Origin: JBMYZL01 sp049610385
Lineage (GTDB): Bacteria > Bacteroidota > Bacteroidia > Flavobacteriales_D > Sanyastnellaceae
Assembly (NCBI GenBank): GCA_049610385.1
Contig: JBMYZL010000015.1
Span: 4,856-68,855 of the forward strand
Length of the DNA: 64,000 nt
Direction: 5' to 3'
Part shown: piece after piece, positions 17,081 to 25,699 of the stretch
Layout of the letters: each line of letters opens with the position of its first letter
How positions within the stretch are numbered: position 1 is the first letter of the stretch
Position numbers and translations under genes: made by a program
The notes under the pieces: model-generated
The model's database searches: none
What the model saw: the letters and a program-made list of their open reading frames with translations, nothing else
Told to the model about the DNA's origin: nothing

Positions 17081-18624
17081 CAATTTTCCTCCGGATCTCC
17101 TTTGAACACCGCCACTTTGTTGCCGTTGATTTTCACAAGAACACCCAAATCATATTGCAATGTCGTTTCCAAAACACCAACCTCATCATAAAAAAGCCAC
17201 TTTCCATCCCGAACACCACCTTCATACTTGCCCGACCATTGTGTTCGTCCAGTTCGATACCACATGGTGTGTTTACCAACAGGTTGTCCAAAATTAAAAG
17301 AACCTTGAAATCTCTTTTGGCCGTTGTCGTACATGTGCACCCATTCCCCATTCCATTCATCATCAATGTATTCTCCTTCTTCCTTGTGATCATTGACTTC
17401 ATAAACCCAGGGACCATTTCTCAAATCACCGATATACTCACCCTGCAAAAGAACGTGGCCTTGTTCATCTCGTTCTTCAAACATTCCCTCCTTCTTGCCG
17501 TTTTTATACCGTTCAGTACGGTGAATGTTTCCAGATTCATAATACCAGACCCAATTGCCATGAAATGCACCCGCACGATATGAACCAGTTTGAGCCATTT
17601 TTCCAGATTCATAATAAAAAACCCACTCACCTTCTCGCTGACCATTGGCGTATCCACCACGGGATTTGATGGATTCATCCGGATAATAAAAAACCCACTC
17701 ACCTTCTCGTTCACCGGCAGGGTTCGTAATCCCACGGCCTGTCAGTTGACCTCCTTCGTAATATTCCCCACCCGACAATTGGCCTTGTTCATCATAAAGG
17801 CGGAAAACTCCTTGAGGTAAATCATCTCTAAAAGCACCTACCGAATAAACCTGGCCATTCGGGTGATAAGTCCTGCGGATATCCAACAAAAAAGAACTCT
17901 GATCATCCTCTTGAAGCAATTCTCCATTTTCATATTGCACCATCTGATCGAGATTTCCCTGTCGATCAAACCATTTAAAAATACCGTGTTTCACACCATG
18001 TCGATAAGGACCCTCTTCTTTTTTAATGCGATGTTTTTCATCACGAAATACAATCCAGGTACCGTGTTTTTTTCCTTGGGAATCCAATCGATTGAAGGAT
18101 TCCAAGGACCGCAGAAATCCATCGCGATAATCCAAGAAAGAAATTAATCGTCCATCCTCTGAAAATTCCTTTCCTTTTCCATTTTCCAATCCTTCAACCA
18201 GGGGAATTTCTCTTTGAATTTGACCCGATGAAAACCGTTCAATCATCCATCCGTCACGAACACCTTGTCGCCAGGGAATCTCCAATACACATTGCCCACT
18301 CTCATCAAAATGCATATCCAAACCATCTCGCTCACCTTCCGAATATTCCACCTTTCTCTCCATGATTCCTTCCGAATTGAAAAAAATCCAAACCCCTTCC
18401 AACAAATGATTTTCCCGCAACCCCTCACTTTTGAGTTGGCCGTTCGTGTGATAACTCCGCCAAGTTCCCTCAGGTTGACCAGCCACCAAACATCCTTCGC
18501 TTGAAATCGTTCCATCATCGAAAGCAAAGGTCGTCCAAACACAACCAGGAAGATCTGGTTGCGCACTGGCGAAATTCCACACCACACCACTAATTAGAAA
18601 AACTTTTTTAAAAGAAAACTTCAT
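17080..18624 (-). CDS. Secreted MORN/YwqK-type repeat protein
   Basis: 514 aa with a signal peptide (residues 1-22, ending NFASAQ) and about 18 repeats of 22-25 residues with the pattern G-x-W-x-x-Y-x-x-G-x-x-x-x-x-G-x-Y-x-x-G (for example REGEWVFYYESGKMAQTGSY). Such MORN-like repeats are common in Bacteroidota periplasmic or surface proteins and are often annotated as YwqK-family antitoxin repeats, although no toxin gene is nearby. The C-terminus has no obvious T9SS sorting domain. ATG 18624 gives the best signal peptide; ATG 18633 would add 3 residues. It overlaps the kinase gene, so it may be part of the sensing pathway (inference). Confidence 0.85.
   Translation of the reverse strand: MKFSFKKVFLISGVVWNFASAQPDLPGCVWTTFAFDDGTISSEGCLVAGQPEGTWRSYHTNGQLKSEGLRENHLLEGVWIFFNSEGIMERKVEYSEGERDGLDMHFDESGQCVLEIPWRQGVRDGWMIERFSSGQIQREIPLVEGLENGKGKEFSEDGRLISFLDYRDGFLRSLESFNRLDSQGKKHGTWIVFRDEKHRIKKEEGPYRHGVKHGIFKWFDRQGNLDQMVQYENGELLQEDDQSSFLLDIRRTYHPNGQVYSVGAFRDDLPQGVFRLYDEQGQLSGGEYYEGGQLTGRGITNPAGEREGEWVFYYPDESIKSRGGYANGQREGEWVFYYESGKMAQTGSYRAGAFHGNWVWYYESGNIHRTERYKNGKKEGMFEERDEQGHVLLQGEYIGDLRNGPWVYEVNDHKEEGEYIDDEWNGEWVHMYDNGQKRFQGSFNFGQPVGKHTMWYRTGRTQWSGKYEGGVRDGKWLFYDEVGVLETTLQYDLGVLVKINGNKVAVFKGDPEEN
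17611..17709 (-). repeat. Nearly exact internal DNA repeats inside the MORN-repeat gene
   Basis: The same 27-nt word, beginning ATAATAAAAAACCC on the + strand, occurs at 17611-17637 and 17683-17709, exactly 72 nt (24 codons) apart. A third, partial copy starts near 17537. Identity at DNA level suggests recent duplication of a repeat unit. Confidence 0.75.
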
Positions 18625-19024
18625 AGATATCATGATGTTGTGGAAACAGTGCAAAAATGAGAGAGAAAGAATTTGGTTTTTCGGTTTCTCCACAACTTAT
18701 TCAACGTTTTTGACATCCTTTCTGTTTTCTAAATCATTGAATTTCGGAATCAAGAGAGGTTTTGCACAAATCTCATCATGGAATGTGATGACGACCCAGT
18801 GTTCAGAATTCAATCAATAAAAACTGTGAACAAGGTCGACTTTCATTGGGGAAGATTTGGTGGAATTTGGAAGTGTATTTTTTTGGAGAAATGGGTTTGA
18901 TGCTTGCTTCCTTTTTTCGACGGAAATTCCAAGCAAAAGTTATCCACTTGAATTCACATTGGATTGACAAGATTAGGAGGAGGGTGTTGGTTATTTTTAC
19001 CCAAGAAAATGAATCTGAGAATAA
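18625..19024. other. 400-bp AT-rich intergenic region with DnaA-box-like words: candidate oriC
   Basis: This is the only gene-free stretch over 300 bp, lying between divergent genes. Words close to the DnaA box TTATNCACA are TTCTCCACA (18686-18694), TTATTCAAC (18697-18705), TTTTGCACA (18760-18768, fits TTWTNCACA), reverse-strand TTGTTCACA (18825-18833) and TTATCCACT (18940-18948). The sequence is clearly richer in A/T than its neighbours. Genes to the left point left and rpiB points right, and the + strand looks C-rich to the left and more G-rich to the right. Two parS-like sites lie 5.5-7 kb away. The function is inferred; the region must also hold the rpiB and MORN-gene promoters, which I could not place firmly. 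Confidence 0.45.
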
Positions 19025-21055
19025 ATGAAAATCGCCATCGGTTGTGATCATGCGGGACCCCAGCTCAAATCAAAGATTGTTCATCATTTGAAGCGTGATG
19101 ATTTGGATATCATTGACGTGGGTACCCACTCTGAAGATCGTGTAGATTATCCGGATTTTGCTCATCAAGTGGCTGATTTGGTATCATCTGGGGAGTGTGA
19201 TTGGGGTATTTTGATTTGCGGATCTGCAAATGGTGTAGCCATGACAGCAAACAAGCACAAAGGAATTCGTGCAGCCATTGCTTGGAAGCGAGAATTGGCA
19301 GTGTTAGCTAAAGAACACAACAATGCAAATGTGTTGTGTATTCCTGCTCGATTTGTTTCTGAAACAGACGCATTGGATTTGGTGGAAGGTTTTAAGTGTT
19401 CAAAATTTGAGGGAGGCCGGCATGAAAACAGGGTCCGAAAGATTGCGTTATCGGTTGTTTCGATGTTGTTAATCAGTGGTTTAGGGACAGGTTGGGGTCA
19501 AACTCCTGTAGAATTGGTTCAGGCTGATTTAGCTCAAACGTATGCGGCCACGATTCAGGCGGATGAATTGCGACAACACTTGTCAATTCTGGCTAGCGAT
19601 GCATATGAAGGGCGCGAGACAGGGACAACAGGTGCAGACAAGGCTGCTGCGTACATCGCTGCATATTTTGACACCCTGGGTATTGCACCTTATGACGGTG
19701 AAACCTACTATCAAGATGTTCCGATGGAGTCTGCTCAAATTCGAGGTGGAACCATGCAATGGGCAGAATATACTTGGAATTTGTTCGATGATTTTGTGTT
19801 GTATCCAGGCCTAATGGAAGATGCAATGGATTCATTGTCTGTGGTATTCGCTGGGTATGGCATTCAAGACTCACTTTGGAATGACTACCAGAATCTGGAT
19901 GTCAAAAACAAAGTAGTCGTTGTTTTGGATGGAGATCCGCGGGATCAAAATCGCATCAGTTATGTGACAGGTGAGGTAGGACCCAATGAATGGTCACAAG
20001 GATCAGAGGCGAAGCGTCTGGCTGCAGCCCAGGCCGGTGCTCGGAGTTTGATTATTGTGAATCATGAATTTGGTATGACCAAAGGACGATTGAAAGGTTG
20101 GATTTCTCGTCGTTCTGTTCGGTTAAAGCGCGAAGAAGTACCCAACGCAATCAGCACGAGCTTACCTACATTTTTCATTCCAGAACGACTGGGTGATGCC
20201 TTTCTTCGAAACACCAAAGCGGGCTCTGTTGCAAAAGCGAAAGCGAAAGCAAATAAAAAAGGCAAGATTTGGCGTGGAGACGTGGAAGAGTCGGCTTGGA
20301 GTTTTCTATTGGACCGTGATGCCAAGGAATTTATGGGCGCAAATGTTTTGGGTTATATCCCTGGCAGGGACAGCCTTTTGAAAGATGAACTGGTGGTGAT
20401 TACAGCACATTATGACCACGTGGGAATCATTGATGGGGAGATTCACAATGGTGCAGATGACGATGGATCTGGTACCGTGACAGTTTTGGAGTTGGCACAG
20501 GCGTTTGCCAAGTCTGTTGAAGCGGGTCATGGTCCGCGCAGAAGCTTGTTGTTGATGACTGTTGTGGGGGAAGAAAAAGGTCTTTTGGGTTCGGAATGGT
20601 ACAGCAATCATCCGGTTTTTCCTCTGGAACAAACGGTATCCAATTTGAATATTGATATGATCGGACGGGTAGATGAAACCCATGCAGATAGTGAACCCTA
20701 CGTCTATCTCATCGGATCAGACAAATTATCAACTGAGTTGCATGCGATTTCGGAGGCGGCCAATCGAGAAAACACGCAATTGGAATTGGATTACACTTTC
20801 AATGATCCAGATGACCCCAATCGATTTTATTACAGATCAGACCATTACAATTTTGCCAAAAACAACATACCAGTGATTTTTTACTTCAGCGGGGTGCATG
20901 AGGATTATCACAAACCAGGAGACGACACAGAAAAAATCATGTTTGAAAAGACAGCAACGATTGGTCAGTTGGTCTTTCACACAGCGTGGCAATTGTTGAA
21001 TCAAGACAAGCGGATAGAAGTGGATGTAAAGAACAACTTCCCATCCGACCGATGA
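19025..21055 (+). CDS. rpiB: Ribose-5-phosphate isomerase B fused in frame to an M28 metallopeptidase
   Basis: 676 aa. Residues 1-140 are a complete RpiB: GCDHAG (6-11), the catalytic Cys65 in LICGSANG, AANK-like TANKHKG, HNNANVL and GGRHENR. RpiB interconverts ribose-5-phosphate and ribulose-5-phosphate in the cytosol. Residues 137-159 (RVRK, then a hydrophobic run ending GWGQ) look exactly like a signal peptide. Residues 180-676 are an M28 aminopeptidase with a PA-like insert (about 250-400) and zinc ligands H462, D478, E516/E517, D544 and H607. RpiB normally stops near residue 145 and the peptidase is normally secreted. This is therefore either a true fusion anchored in the membrane or two overlapping genes merged by a frameshift or lost stop. 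ATG 19025 is the start. Confidence 0.85.
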   Translation: MKIAIGCDHAGPQLKSKIVHHLKRDDLDIIDVGTHSEDRVDYPDFAHQVADLVSSGECDWGILICGSANGVAMTANKHKGIRAAIAWKRELAVLAKEHNNANVLCIPARFVSETDALDLVEGFKCSKFEGGRHENRVRKIALSVVSMLLISGLGTGWGQTPVELVQADLAQTYAATIQADELRQHLSILASDAYEGRETGTTGADKAAAYIAAYFDTLGIAPYDGETYYQDVPMESAQIRGGTMQWAEYTWNLFDDFVLYPGLMEDAMDSLSVVFAGYGIQDSLWNDYQNLDVKNKVVVVLDGDPRDQNRISYVTGEVGPNEWSQGSEAKRLAAAQAGARSLIIVNHEFGMTKGRLKGWISRRSVRLKREEVPNAISTSLPTFFIPERLGDAFLRNTKAGSVAKAKAKANKKGKIWRGDVEESAWSFLLDRDAKEFMGANVLGYIPGRDSLLKDELVVITAHYDHVGIIDGEIHNGADDDGSGTVTVLELAQAFAKSVEAGHGPRRSLLLMTVVGEEKGLLGSEWYSNHPVFPLEQTVSNLNIDMIGRVDETHADSEPYVYLIGSDKLSTELHAISEAANRENTQLELDYTFNDPDDPNRFYYRSDHYNFAKNNIPVIFYFSGVHEDYHKPGDDTEKIMFEKTATIGQLVFHTAWQLLNQDKRIEVDVKNNFPSDR

Positions 21056-22258
21056 TCAACCGCCCAGACTTCGAATGGCTGCTCGGAAGAACTGTTTCTC
21101 CTTCTCATAAGCTTCACCTGTAGCGGGTCCATTGAAACCGCTGTGAACATAGGCAATTTCCCCTTCTGGATTGAGAATGAGGGTGGTTGGAAAACTTTCA
21201 AATCCAGAGAGGAAATGCATTTTGTAGCTGGTTTCTTTTTTCTTGGCAGGACCCCCATAAACCATAGGCCAATCAACACCTAAATCTTCTTGGTATTGAT
21301 TGAATTTTTTAAACACGTAACGCGGATTTGATTTTCGTTCAAATGCGACAGATGCAATCTGAATACCGGGAAATTCTGATTTCAATTCTTTAAGCATCCG
21401 CGCTTCATCCATGCAATTTGGACACCAGGTTCCCATCAAATCAATCAAGGTAACAGCACCCTGAAACCGTTCAGCTGTCCAACGTTCAACAGTGCTATCC
21501 CGATCGACAACAACGGTGAAATCCAATGGCCCTTGAGCTTGCACCCGCAGCGGGTCTGTAAGGGGCATTTTACCAAGTTTTTTTCCCGAGATGGAGGCCT
21601 TGTAACCCGACGAGGAGTGGAAGAGCCCGTTTACCCCTTTTTCATTGAAAGTCAAGTCCATTCTGTACAGGTGTGCACCATCGAAAGTTTGGAATTTGTA
21701 CAAATCCTCACCATCCTTTTCAGCCCCGAAATACCGTAGGTCTCCTGTGTCGGTCCGAACCGTGGCCAAAGCCGATTCGTCATCTTTCTTGACAACAAGT
21801 TGTCCGAACCAGGAGGCACTCCCCTCCTTCGCAAAGGTCAAACCATAAATTTCCTCTGTAGCAACGGGTGGTTCTTCTAGGCAAATGGGTGGCACGCCAG
21901 GCTGAATGGTTATGGGTGTCTGCTCAAATGGCTCTCTGCTTTTGTCGAGCCAACGGCCATGGAACACCCCCTTTTCATTCCACTCACCTTGAAAGAGGCC
22001 ATCAAAAACAGGGATTCGATACGATCCATTTTCCTGTGTTTCTAAGGCGATATTCTCACCATAATTGCGCAGTTTCAGGCTTTCATGGTTTCCTTGGGCA
22101 TAAGCTGAAATGACAACAGAGTCATTGATGCCAAAATTGATTTGATACCAATCGGATTCGGCGGTAGAGGATGGATGGGAATGGGGTTCAGAACAACCCA
22201 TAAAACCAAGGATGATGAATCCCGCGGCAAACCATGGAAAGACGTACGCTTTGGTCAT
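21056..22258 (-). CDS. Thioredoxin-like (TlpA/ResA-type) lipoprotein
   Basis: 400 aa. The signal peptide ends in a lipobox (GFMGC, Cys22). The N-terminal two thirds is a beta-rich domain of the kind found in Bacteroidota TlpA-like proteins. A thioredoxin-fold domain follows (about residues 250-398) with the redox motif WCPNC and the cis-proline segment FPTTLIL. It is expected to act as a periplasmic disulfide reductase. Its stop is directly adjacent to that of the rpiB fusion gene (convergent, no gap) and its start is 4 nt after the ALDH gene stop, so it is probably co-transcribed with the dehydrogenase. Confidence 0.9.
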   Translation of the reverse strand: MTKAYVFPWFAAGFIILGFMGCSEPHSHPSSTAESDWYQINFGINDSVVISAYAQGNHESLKLRNYGENIALETQENGSYRIPVFDGLFQGEWNEKGVFHGRWLDKSREPFEQTPITIQPGVPPICLEEPPVATEEIYGLTFAKEGSASWFGQLVVKKDDESALATVRTDTGDLRYFGAEKDGEDLYKFQTFDGAHLYRMDLTFNEKGVNGLFHSSSGYKASISGKKLGKMPLTDPLRVQAQGPLDFTVVVDRDSTVERWTAERFQGAVTLIDLMGTWCPNCMDEARMLKELKSEFPGIQIASVAFERKSNPRYVFKKFNQYQEDLGVDWPMVYGGPAKKKETSYKMHFLSGFESFPTTLILNPEGEIAYVHSGFNGPATGEAYEKEKQFFRAAIRSLGG

Positions 22259-22261
22259 GAT

Positions 22262-23791
22262 TCAAATGTCAAATTTGATGCCTTGTGCCAAAGGCAAGGT
22301 GGATCCATAATTGATGGTGTTTGTTTGCCTTCGCATGTAAGCTTTCCAAGCATCGGAACCAGATTCGCGACCACCACCCGTTTCTTTTTCACCCCCAAAC
22401 GCACCCCCAATTTCTGCACCTGACGTACCGATGTTAACATTTGCAATTCCGCAGTCGGAGCCTTTTGCACTGAGGAACAACTCAGACTCTCTTACGCTGT
22501 CTGTCATAATAGCACTTGACAACCCTTGAGCCACACCATTTTGGATGTCAATGGCTTCTTCAAGGGTGTTGTATGACATGATATACAAAATAGGCGCAAA
22601 CGTCTCATTTTGAACAATTTGCATATTGTTGTTGGCTTCGGCTATCGCGGGCTTCACATAACAACCACTTTCATATCCACTGCCCCCAAGAACACCACCT
22701 TCAACGAGGAATTTACCACCTTGATCACGGACGGCTTGCAGGGCGTCTTGATACATCTGAACAGCGTCTGTATCTGTTAATGGACCCACATGGTTGTTCT
22801 CATCCAAGGGATCTCCAATCCTCAACTGACCATAGGCAGACACCAATGCTTCTTTGACTTGATTGTAAATGGAGTTGTGAATGATCAGGCGCCGTGTGCT
22901 TGTGCAGCGCTGTCCACACGTTCCGACAGCACCGAAAACAGTAGCAGGGATGACCATTTTGAGGTCTGCGTGTTGAGAGATGATGACGGCGTTATTTCCA
23001 CCCAACTCCAACAAACTCTTACCAAGCCTTGACCCCACAGTTCTGGCCACCGCTTTTCCCATTCGGGTGCTTCCTGTTGCGCTCACCAAAGGAATCCGCT
23101 CATCTTCACACAACTGCTGCCCAATATCCGCCCGTCCGCTCACTACACAAGAAAGGGCTGCGGGTGCGTTGTTGGCTTTTGCGACCTCAATCCAAATGTT
23201 TTGACAAGCAATCGCACACAAAGAGGATTTTTCAGAGGGCTTCCAGACACAAGCGTTTCCGGCAATCCAGGCCAAGGCTGTGTTCCAGCACCATACAGCA
23301 ACAGGGAAATTGAATGCGGAGATGATGCCCACAACACCAAAGGGATGCCATTGTTCAAACATGCGGTGGTTGGGCCTCTCGCTGTGGGTGGTCATGCCGT
23401 ACAGCATGCGAGATTGACCAACAGCGAAATCGCAGATGTCAATCATTTCTTGAACTTCCCCAAGACCCTCTTGATAGGATTTACCCATCTCATAACTGAC
23501 CAATGCACCGAGATCTTCTTTTTTGTCACGTAGTGCATTGCCGAATTGGCGTACAACCTCCCCACGCAAAGGCGCAGGGATATCTTGCCACTCTTTTTGA
23601 GCGTTTTGTGCCGCGACAATGGCATGATCGAGCTCTTGTGGGCTTCCACAGGTAAATTTAGCGATGACCTTGCCGTCCACTGGGGAGATAGATGAAACCT
23701 CCTCTCCGGACCCAACTTGTTGATTACCAATAAATACACCGCCGTTTTCGGCGTGAATACCAAGGCGCTTCAGAATGTCTTGCATGTTCAT
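22262..23791 (-). CDS. ALDH7-type aldehyde dehydrogenase (aminoadipate semialdehyde / piperideine-6-carboxylate type)
   Basis: 509-aa NAD-dependent aldehyde dehydrogenase. The catalytic Cys lies in TCGQRCTSTRR and the general base Glu in LLELGGNNA; this GQRCT-x-x-R pattern, with FNFPVAVWCWN upstream, is typical of the ALDH7 (antiquitin/AmaB) group. That group oxidises alpha-aminoadipate semialdehyde in lysine degradation. No other lysine-catabolism gene is nearby, so the substrate is inferred from family only. ATG 23791 stands 4 nt after a consensus -7 element; ATG 23785 is also possible. Confidence 0.9.
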   Translation of the reverse strand: MNMQDILKRLGIHAENGGVFIGNQQVGSGEEVSSISPVDGKVIAKFTCGSPQELDHAIVAAQNAQKEWQDIPAPLRGEVVRQFGNALRDKKEDLGALVSYEMGKSYQEGLGEVQEMIDICDFAVGQSRMLYGMTTHSERPNHRMFEQWHPFGVVGIISAFNFPVAVWCWNTALAWIAGNACVWKPSEKSSLCAIACQNIWIEVAKANNAPAALSCVVSGRADIGQQLCEDERIPLVSATGSTRMGKAVARTVGSRLGKSLLELGGNNAVIISQHADLKMVIPATVFGAVGTCGQRCTSTRRLIIHNSIYNQVKEALVSAYGQLRIGDPLDENNHVGPLTDTDAVQMYQDALQAVRDQGGKFLVEGGVLGGSGYESGCYVKPAIAEANNNMQIVQNETFAPILYIMSYNTLEEAIDIQNGVAQGLSSAIMTDSVRESELFLSAKGSDCGIANVNIGTSGAEIGGAFGGEKETGGGRESGSDAWKAYMRRQTNTINYGSTLPLAQGIKFDI

Positions 23792-23795
23792 GTCA

Positions 23796-23803
23796 CAAAT
23801 TTA
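23796..23803 (-). promoter_or_regulatory. Promoter -7 element (TAAATTTG) 4 nt before the ALDH start
   Basis: Minus-strand TAAATTTG is a perfect TAnnTTTG, with only TGAC between it and ATG 23791. This is the same arrangement as at the PfkB kinase gene and suggests a leaderless or nearly leaderless mRNA. Confidence 0.5.
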
Positions 23804-23841
23804 ATAGGTACAGGATGGATGGGGGATTTATGTGAAACAAA

Positions 23842-25692
23842 TCAACGGCCCATGTGGATCAACAAGACGCTGAGGTCCGATTGAGAAACCCCTGAAATGG
23901 CCGCAGCTTGAGCAAGGTTTTTTGGTCGTTGTGCGGCCAACTTTTCTCTTGATTCCGCGGAAAGTGCGGAAATGGATTGATAATCGAAATTCAATGGAAT
24001 GGAAATGTTGTCCAAGCGCTTGAGTTTGTTCGCCATTTCTTTTTCCTTTTCAATGTACCCTTCGTATTTGATTGCGATTTCAACAGAGCGCTGCACGTCC
24101 TCTGAGAAATCATCAAAGGCAGCACACATCACTGTGAGATCGGACATGTTGATTTCTGGACGAGAAAGCAAGGTTTGTGCCTTGACTTTTTGTTTGAGGG
24201 GGCTGCTGTTTTTGGATTGAAGAACATCATGGGCTTCTTCCGGGGCAATACTGGTTTTCAAAACCAACTTGTGGAGTTTTTTTGTGTTGTCCTTTTTGAG
24301 ATGAAAGGCTTGCACCCTGTCTTCGCTGGCCAAACCAATTCGTTCTGAGATTGGGGTCAGTCGTTCGTCGGCATTGTCTTGCCGCAACAGGATTCGGTAT
24401 TCTGCACGAGACGTAAACATTCGATAGGGTTCTTTGGTCCCTTTTGTGACCAAGTCGTCAATCAATACACCGATATATGCTTCATCTCGGCCGAGCACTA
24501 CGGGCTCCATGTTCCACGTGGAACGTGCCGCATTGATTCCAGCCATTAACCCTTGTGCGGCTGCTTCCTCGTATCCTGTAGTTCCATTGATTTGTCCCGC
24601 GAAGTATAACCCTTTGATGCTTTTGGTTTCCAAAGAGTGGTGTATTTGTGTAGGATGAAAGAAGTCATATTCAACAGCGTAACCAGGGCGGAATATTTTG
24701 GCTTTTTCGAATCCTTTGACGTGTTGTAATGCTTTGATTTGGGTGTCTTCCGGCAAGCTAGTTGAAAACCCATTGACATATACTTCAACGGTATTCCATC
24801 CTTCGGGTTCTACGAAAATTTGGTGGGCGTCTTTCTCTGAGAACCGATCTATTTTGTCTTCAATTGAGGGGCAATACCGGGGCCCCAGTCCTTGTATGCG
24901 CCCATTGAACATCGGAGAGCGATCGAACCCTTCTCGCAATATTTCATGAACAACATCGGAGGTGTATGTGATGTGACAGCTGCGCTGTCTTGATAGCTGG
25001 TGCTTTTGCAAATAGGAGAAAGTTTTGGGGTCGGCATCACCCAACTGTTCTTCCATTTTGCTGTAATCCAAGCTTCGTCCATCTACGCGGGGAGGAGTTC
25101 CTGTCTTCATCCGGTCCGATGTAAAGCCCAACTGGACGAGTTGTTCAGTGATTCCTGTAGATGATCTTTCACCGGCTCGGCCACCGCCAAATTGTCTTTC
25201 CCCGATGTGCATAAGTGCGTTGAGGAAGGTGCCGTTGGTGAGAATCACAGAGGGGGCCCGTATGATTCCACCGACTTGAGTCTGAACCCCAACACAACGT
25301 TCTTGCTCCAGAACGACACCAGTGACCATGTCTTGCCAAAAATCCAATTTGGGTGTTTTTTCCAATCGAAGGCGCCAGGATTCAGCAAATCGGTTTCGAT
25401 CATTCTGGGTCCTTGGGCTCCACATGGCGGGACCCTTGGATTTGTTAAGCATGCGGAATTGAATTGCGCTTTCATCGCTGACCAAGCCTGAGTATCCCCC
25501 GAGCGCATCGATTTCTCTGACAATCTGTCCTTTTGCAATCCCCCCCATGGCGGGATTGCAACTCATTTGACCGATCACCCCCATATTCATGGTGATGAGA
25601 AGGGTGGAGGCTCCGAGATTTGCGGCCGCTGCGGCGGCTTCATTGCCTGCGTGTCCGGCACCGACAACAATCACATCATAGGAAGACATCAT
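23842..25692 (-). CDS. mnmG: tRNA uridine-5-carboxymethylaminomethyl modification enzyme MnmG (GidA)
   Basis: 616-aa FAD enzyme that, with MnmE, modifies U34 of certain tRNAs. The FAD-binding GxGxxG is seen as VVGAGHAGNEAA near the N-terminus. The conserved blocks SCNPAMGGIAKGQ, GTFLNALMHIG, KTGTPPR and AGQINGTTGYEEAAAQG are present, and the C-terminal helical domain is complete. The ATG pair 25692/25689 lies 7 nt after ybeY. The gene contains one parS-like palindrome and a second lies right at its upstream edge, an arrangement seen where mnmG lies near the origin. Confidence 0.98.
   Translation of the reverse strand: MMSSYDVIVVGAGHAGNEAAAAAANLGASTLLITMNMGVIGQMSCNPAMGGIAKGQIVREIDALGGYSGLVSDESAIQFRMLNKSKGPAMWSPRTQNDRNRFAESWRLRLEKTPKLDFWQDMVTGVVLEQERCVGVQTQVGGIIRAPSVILTNGTFLNALMHIGERQFGGGRAGERSSTGITEQLVQLGFTSDRMKTGTPPRVDGRSLDYSKMEEQLGDADPKTFSYLQKHQLSRQRSCHITYTSDVVHEILREGFDRSPMFNGRIQGLGPRYCPSIEDKIDRFSEKDAHQIFVEPEGWNTVEVYVNGFSTSLPEDTQIKALQHVKGFEKAKIFRPGYAVEYDFFHPTQIHHSLETKSIKGLYFAGQINGTTGYEEAAAQGLMAGINAARSTWNMEPVVLGRDEAYIGVLIDDLVTKGTKEPYRMFTSRAEYRILLRQDNADERLTPISERIGLASEDRVQAFHLKKDNTKKLHKLVLKTSIAPEEAHDVLQSKNSSPLKQKVKAQTLLSRPEINMSDLTVMCAAFDDFSEDVQRSVEIAIKYEGYIEKEKEMANKLKRLDNISIPLNFDYQSISALSAESREKLAAQRPKNLAQAAAISGVSQSDLSVLLIHMGR
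24510..24525. other. parS-like site 1 (ParB-binding palindrome) inside mnmG
   Basis: TGTTCCACGTGGAACG contains a perfect 14-bp palindrome (GTTCCACGTGGAAC, 24511-24524) and matches the ParB consensus TGTTNCACGTGAAACA at 14 of 16 positions. It is silent as a coding feature, spelling an ordinary part of MnmG. Confidence 0.6.
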
Positions 25693-25699
25693 AGCGAGT

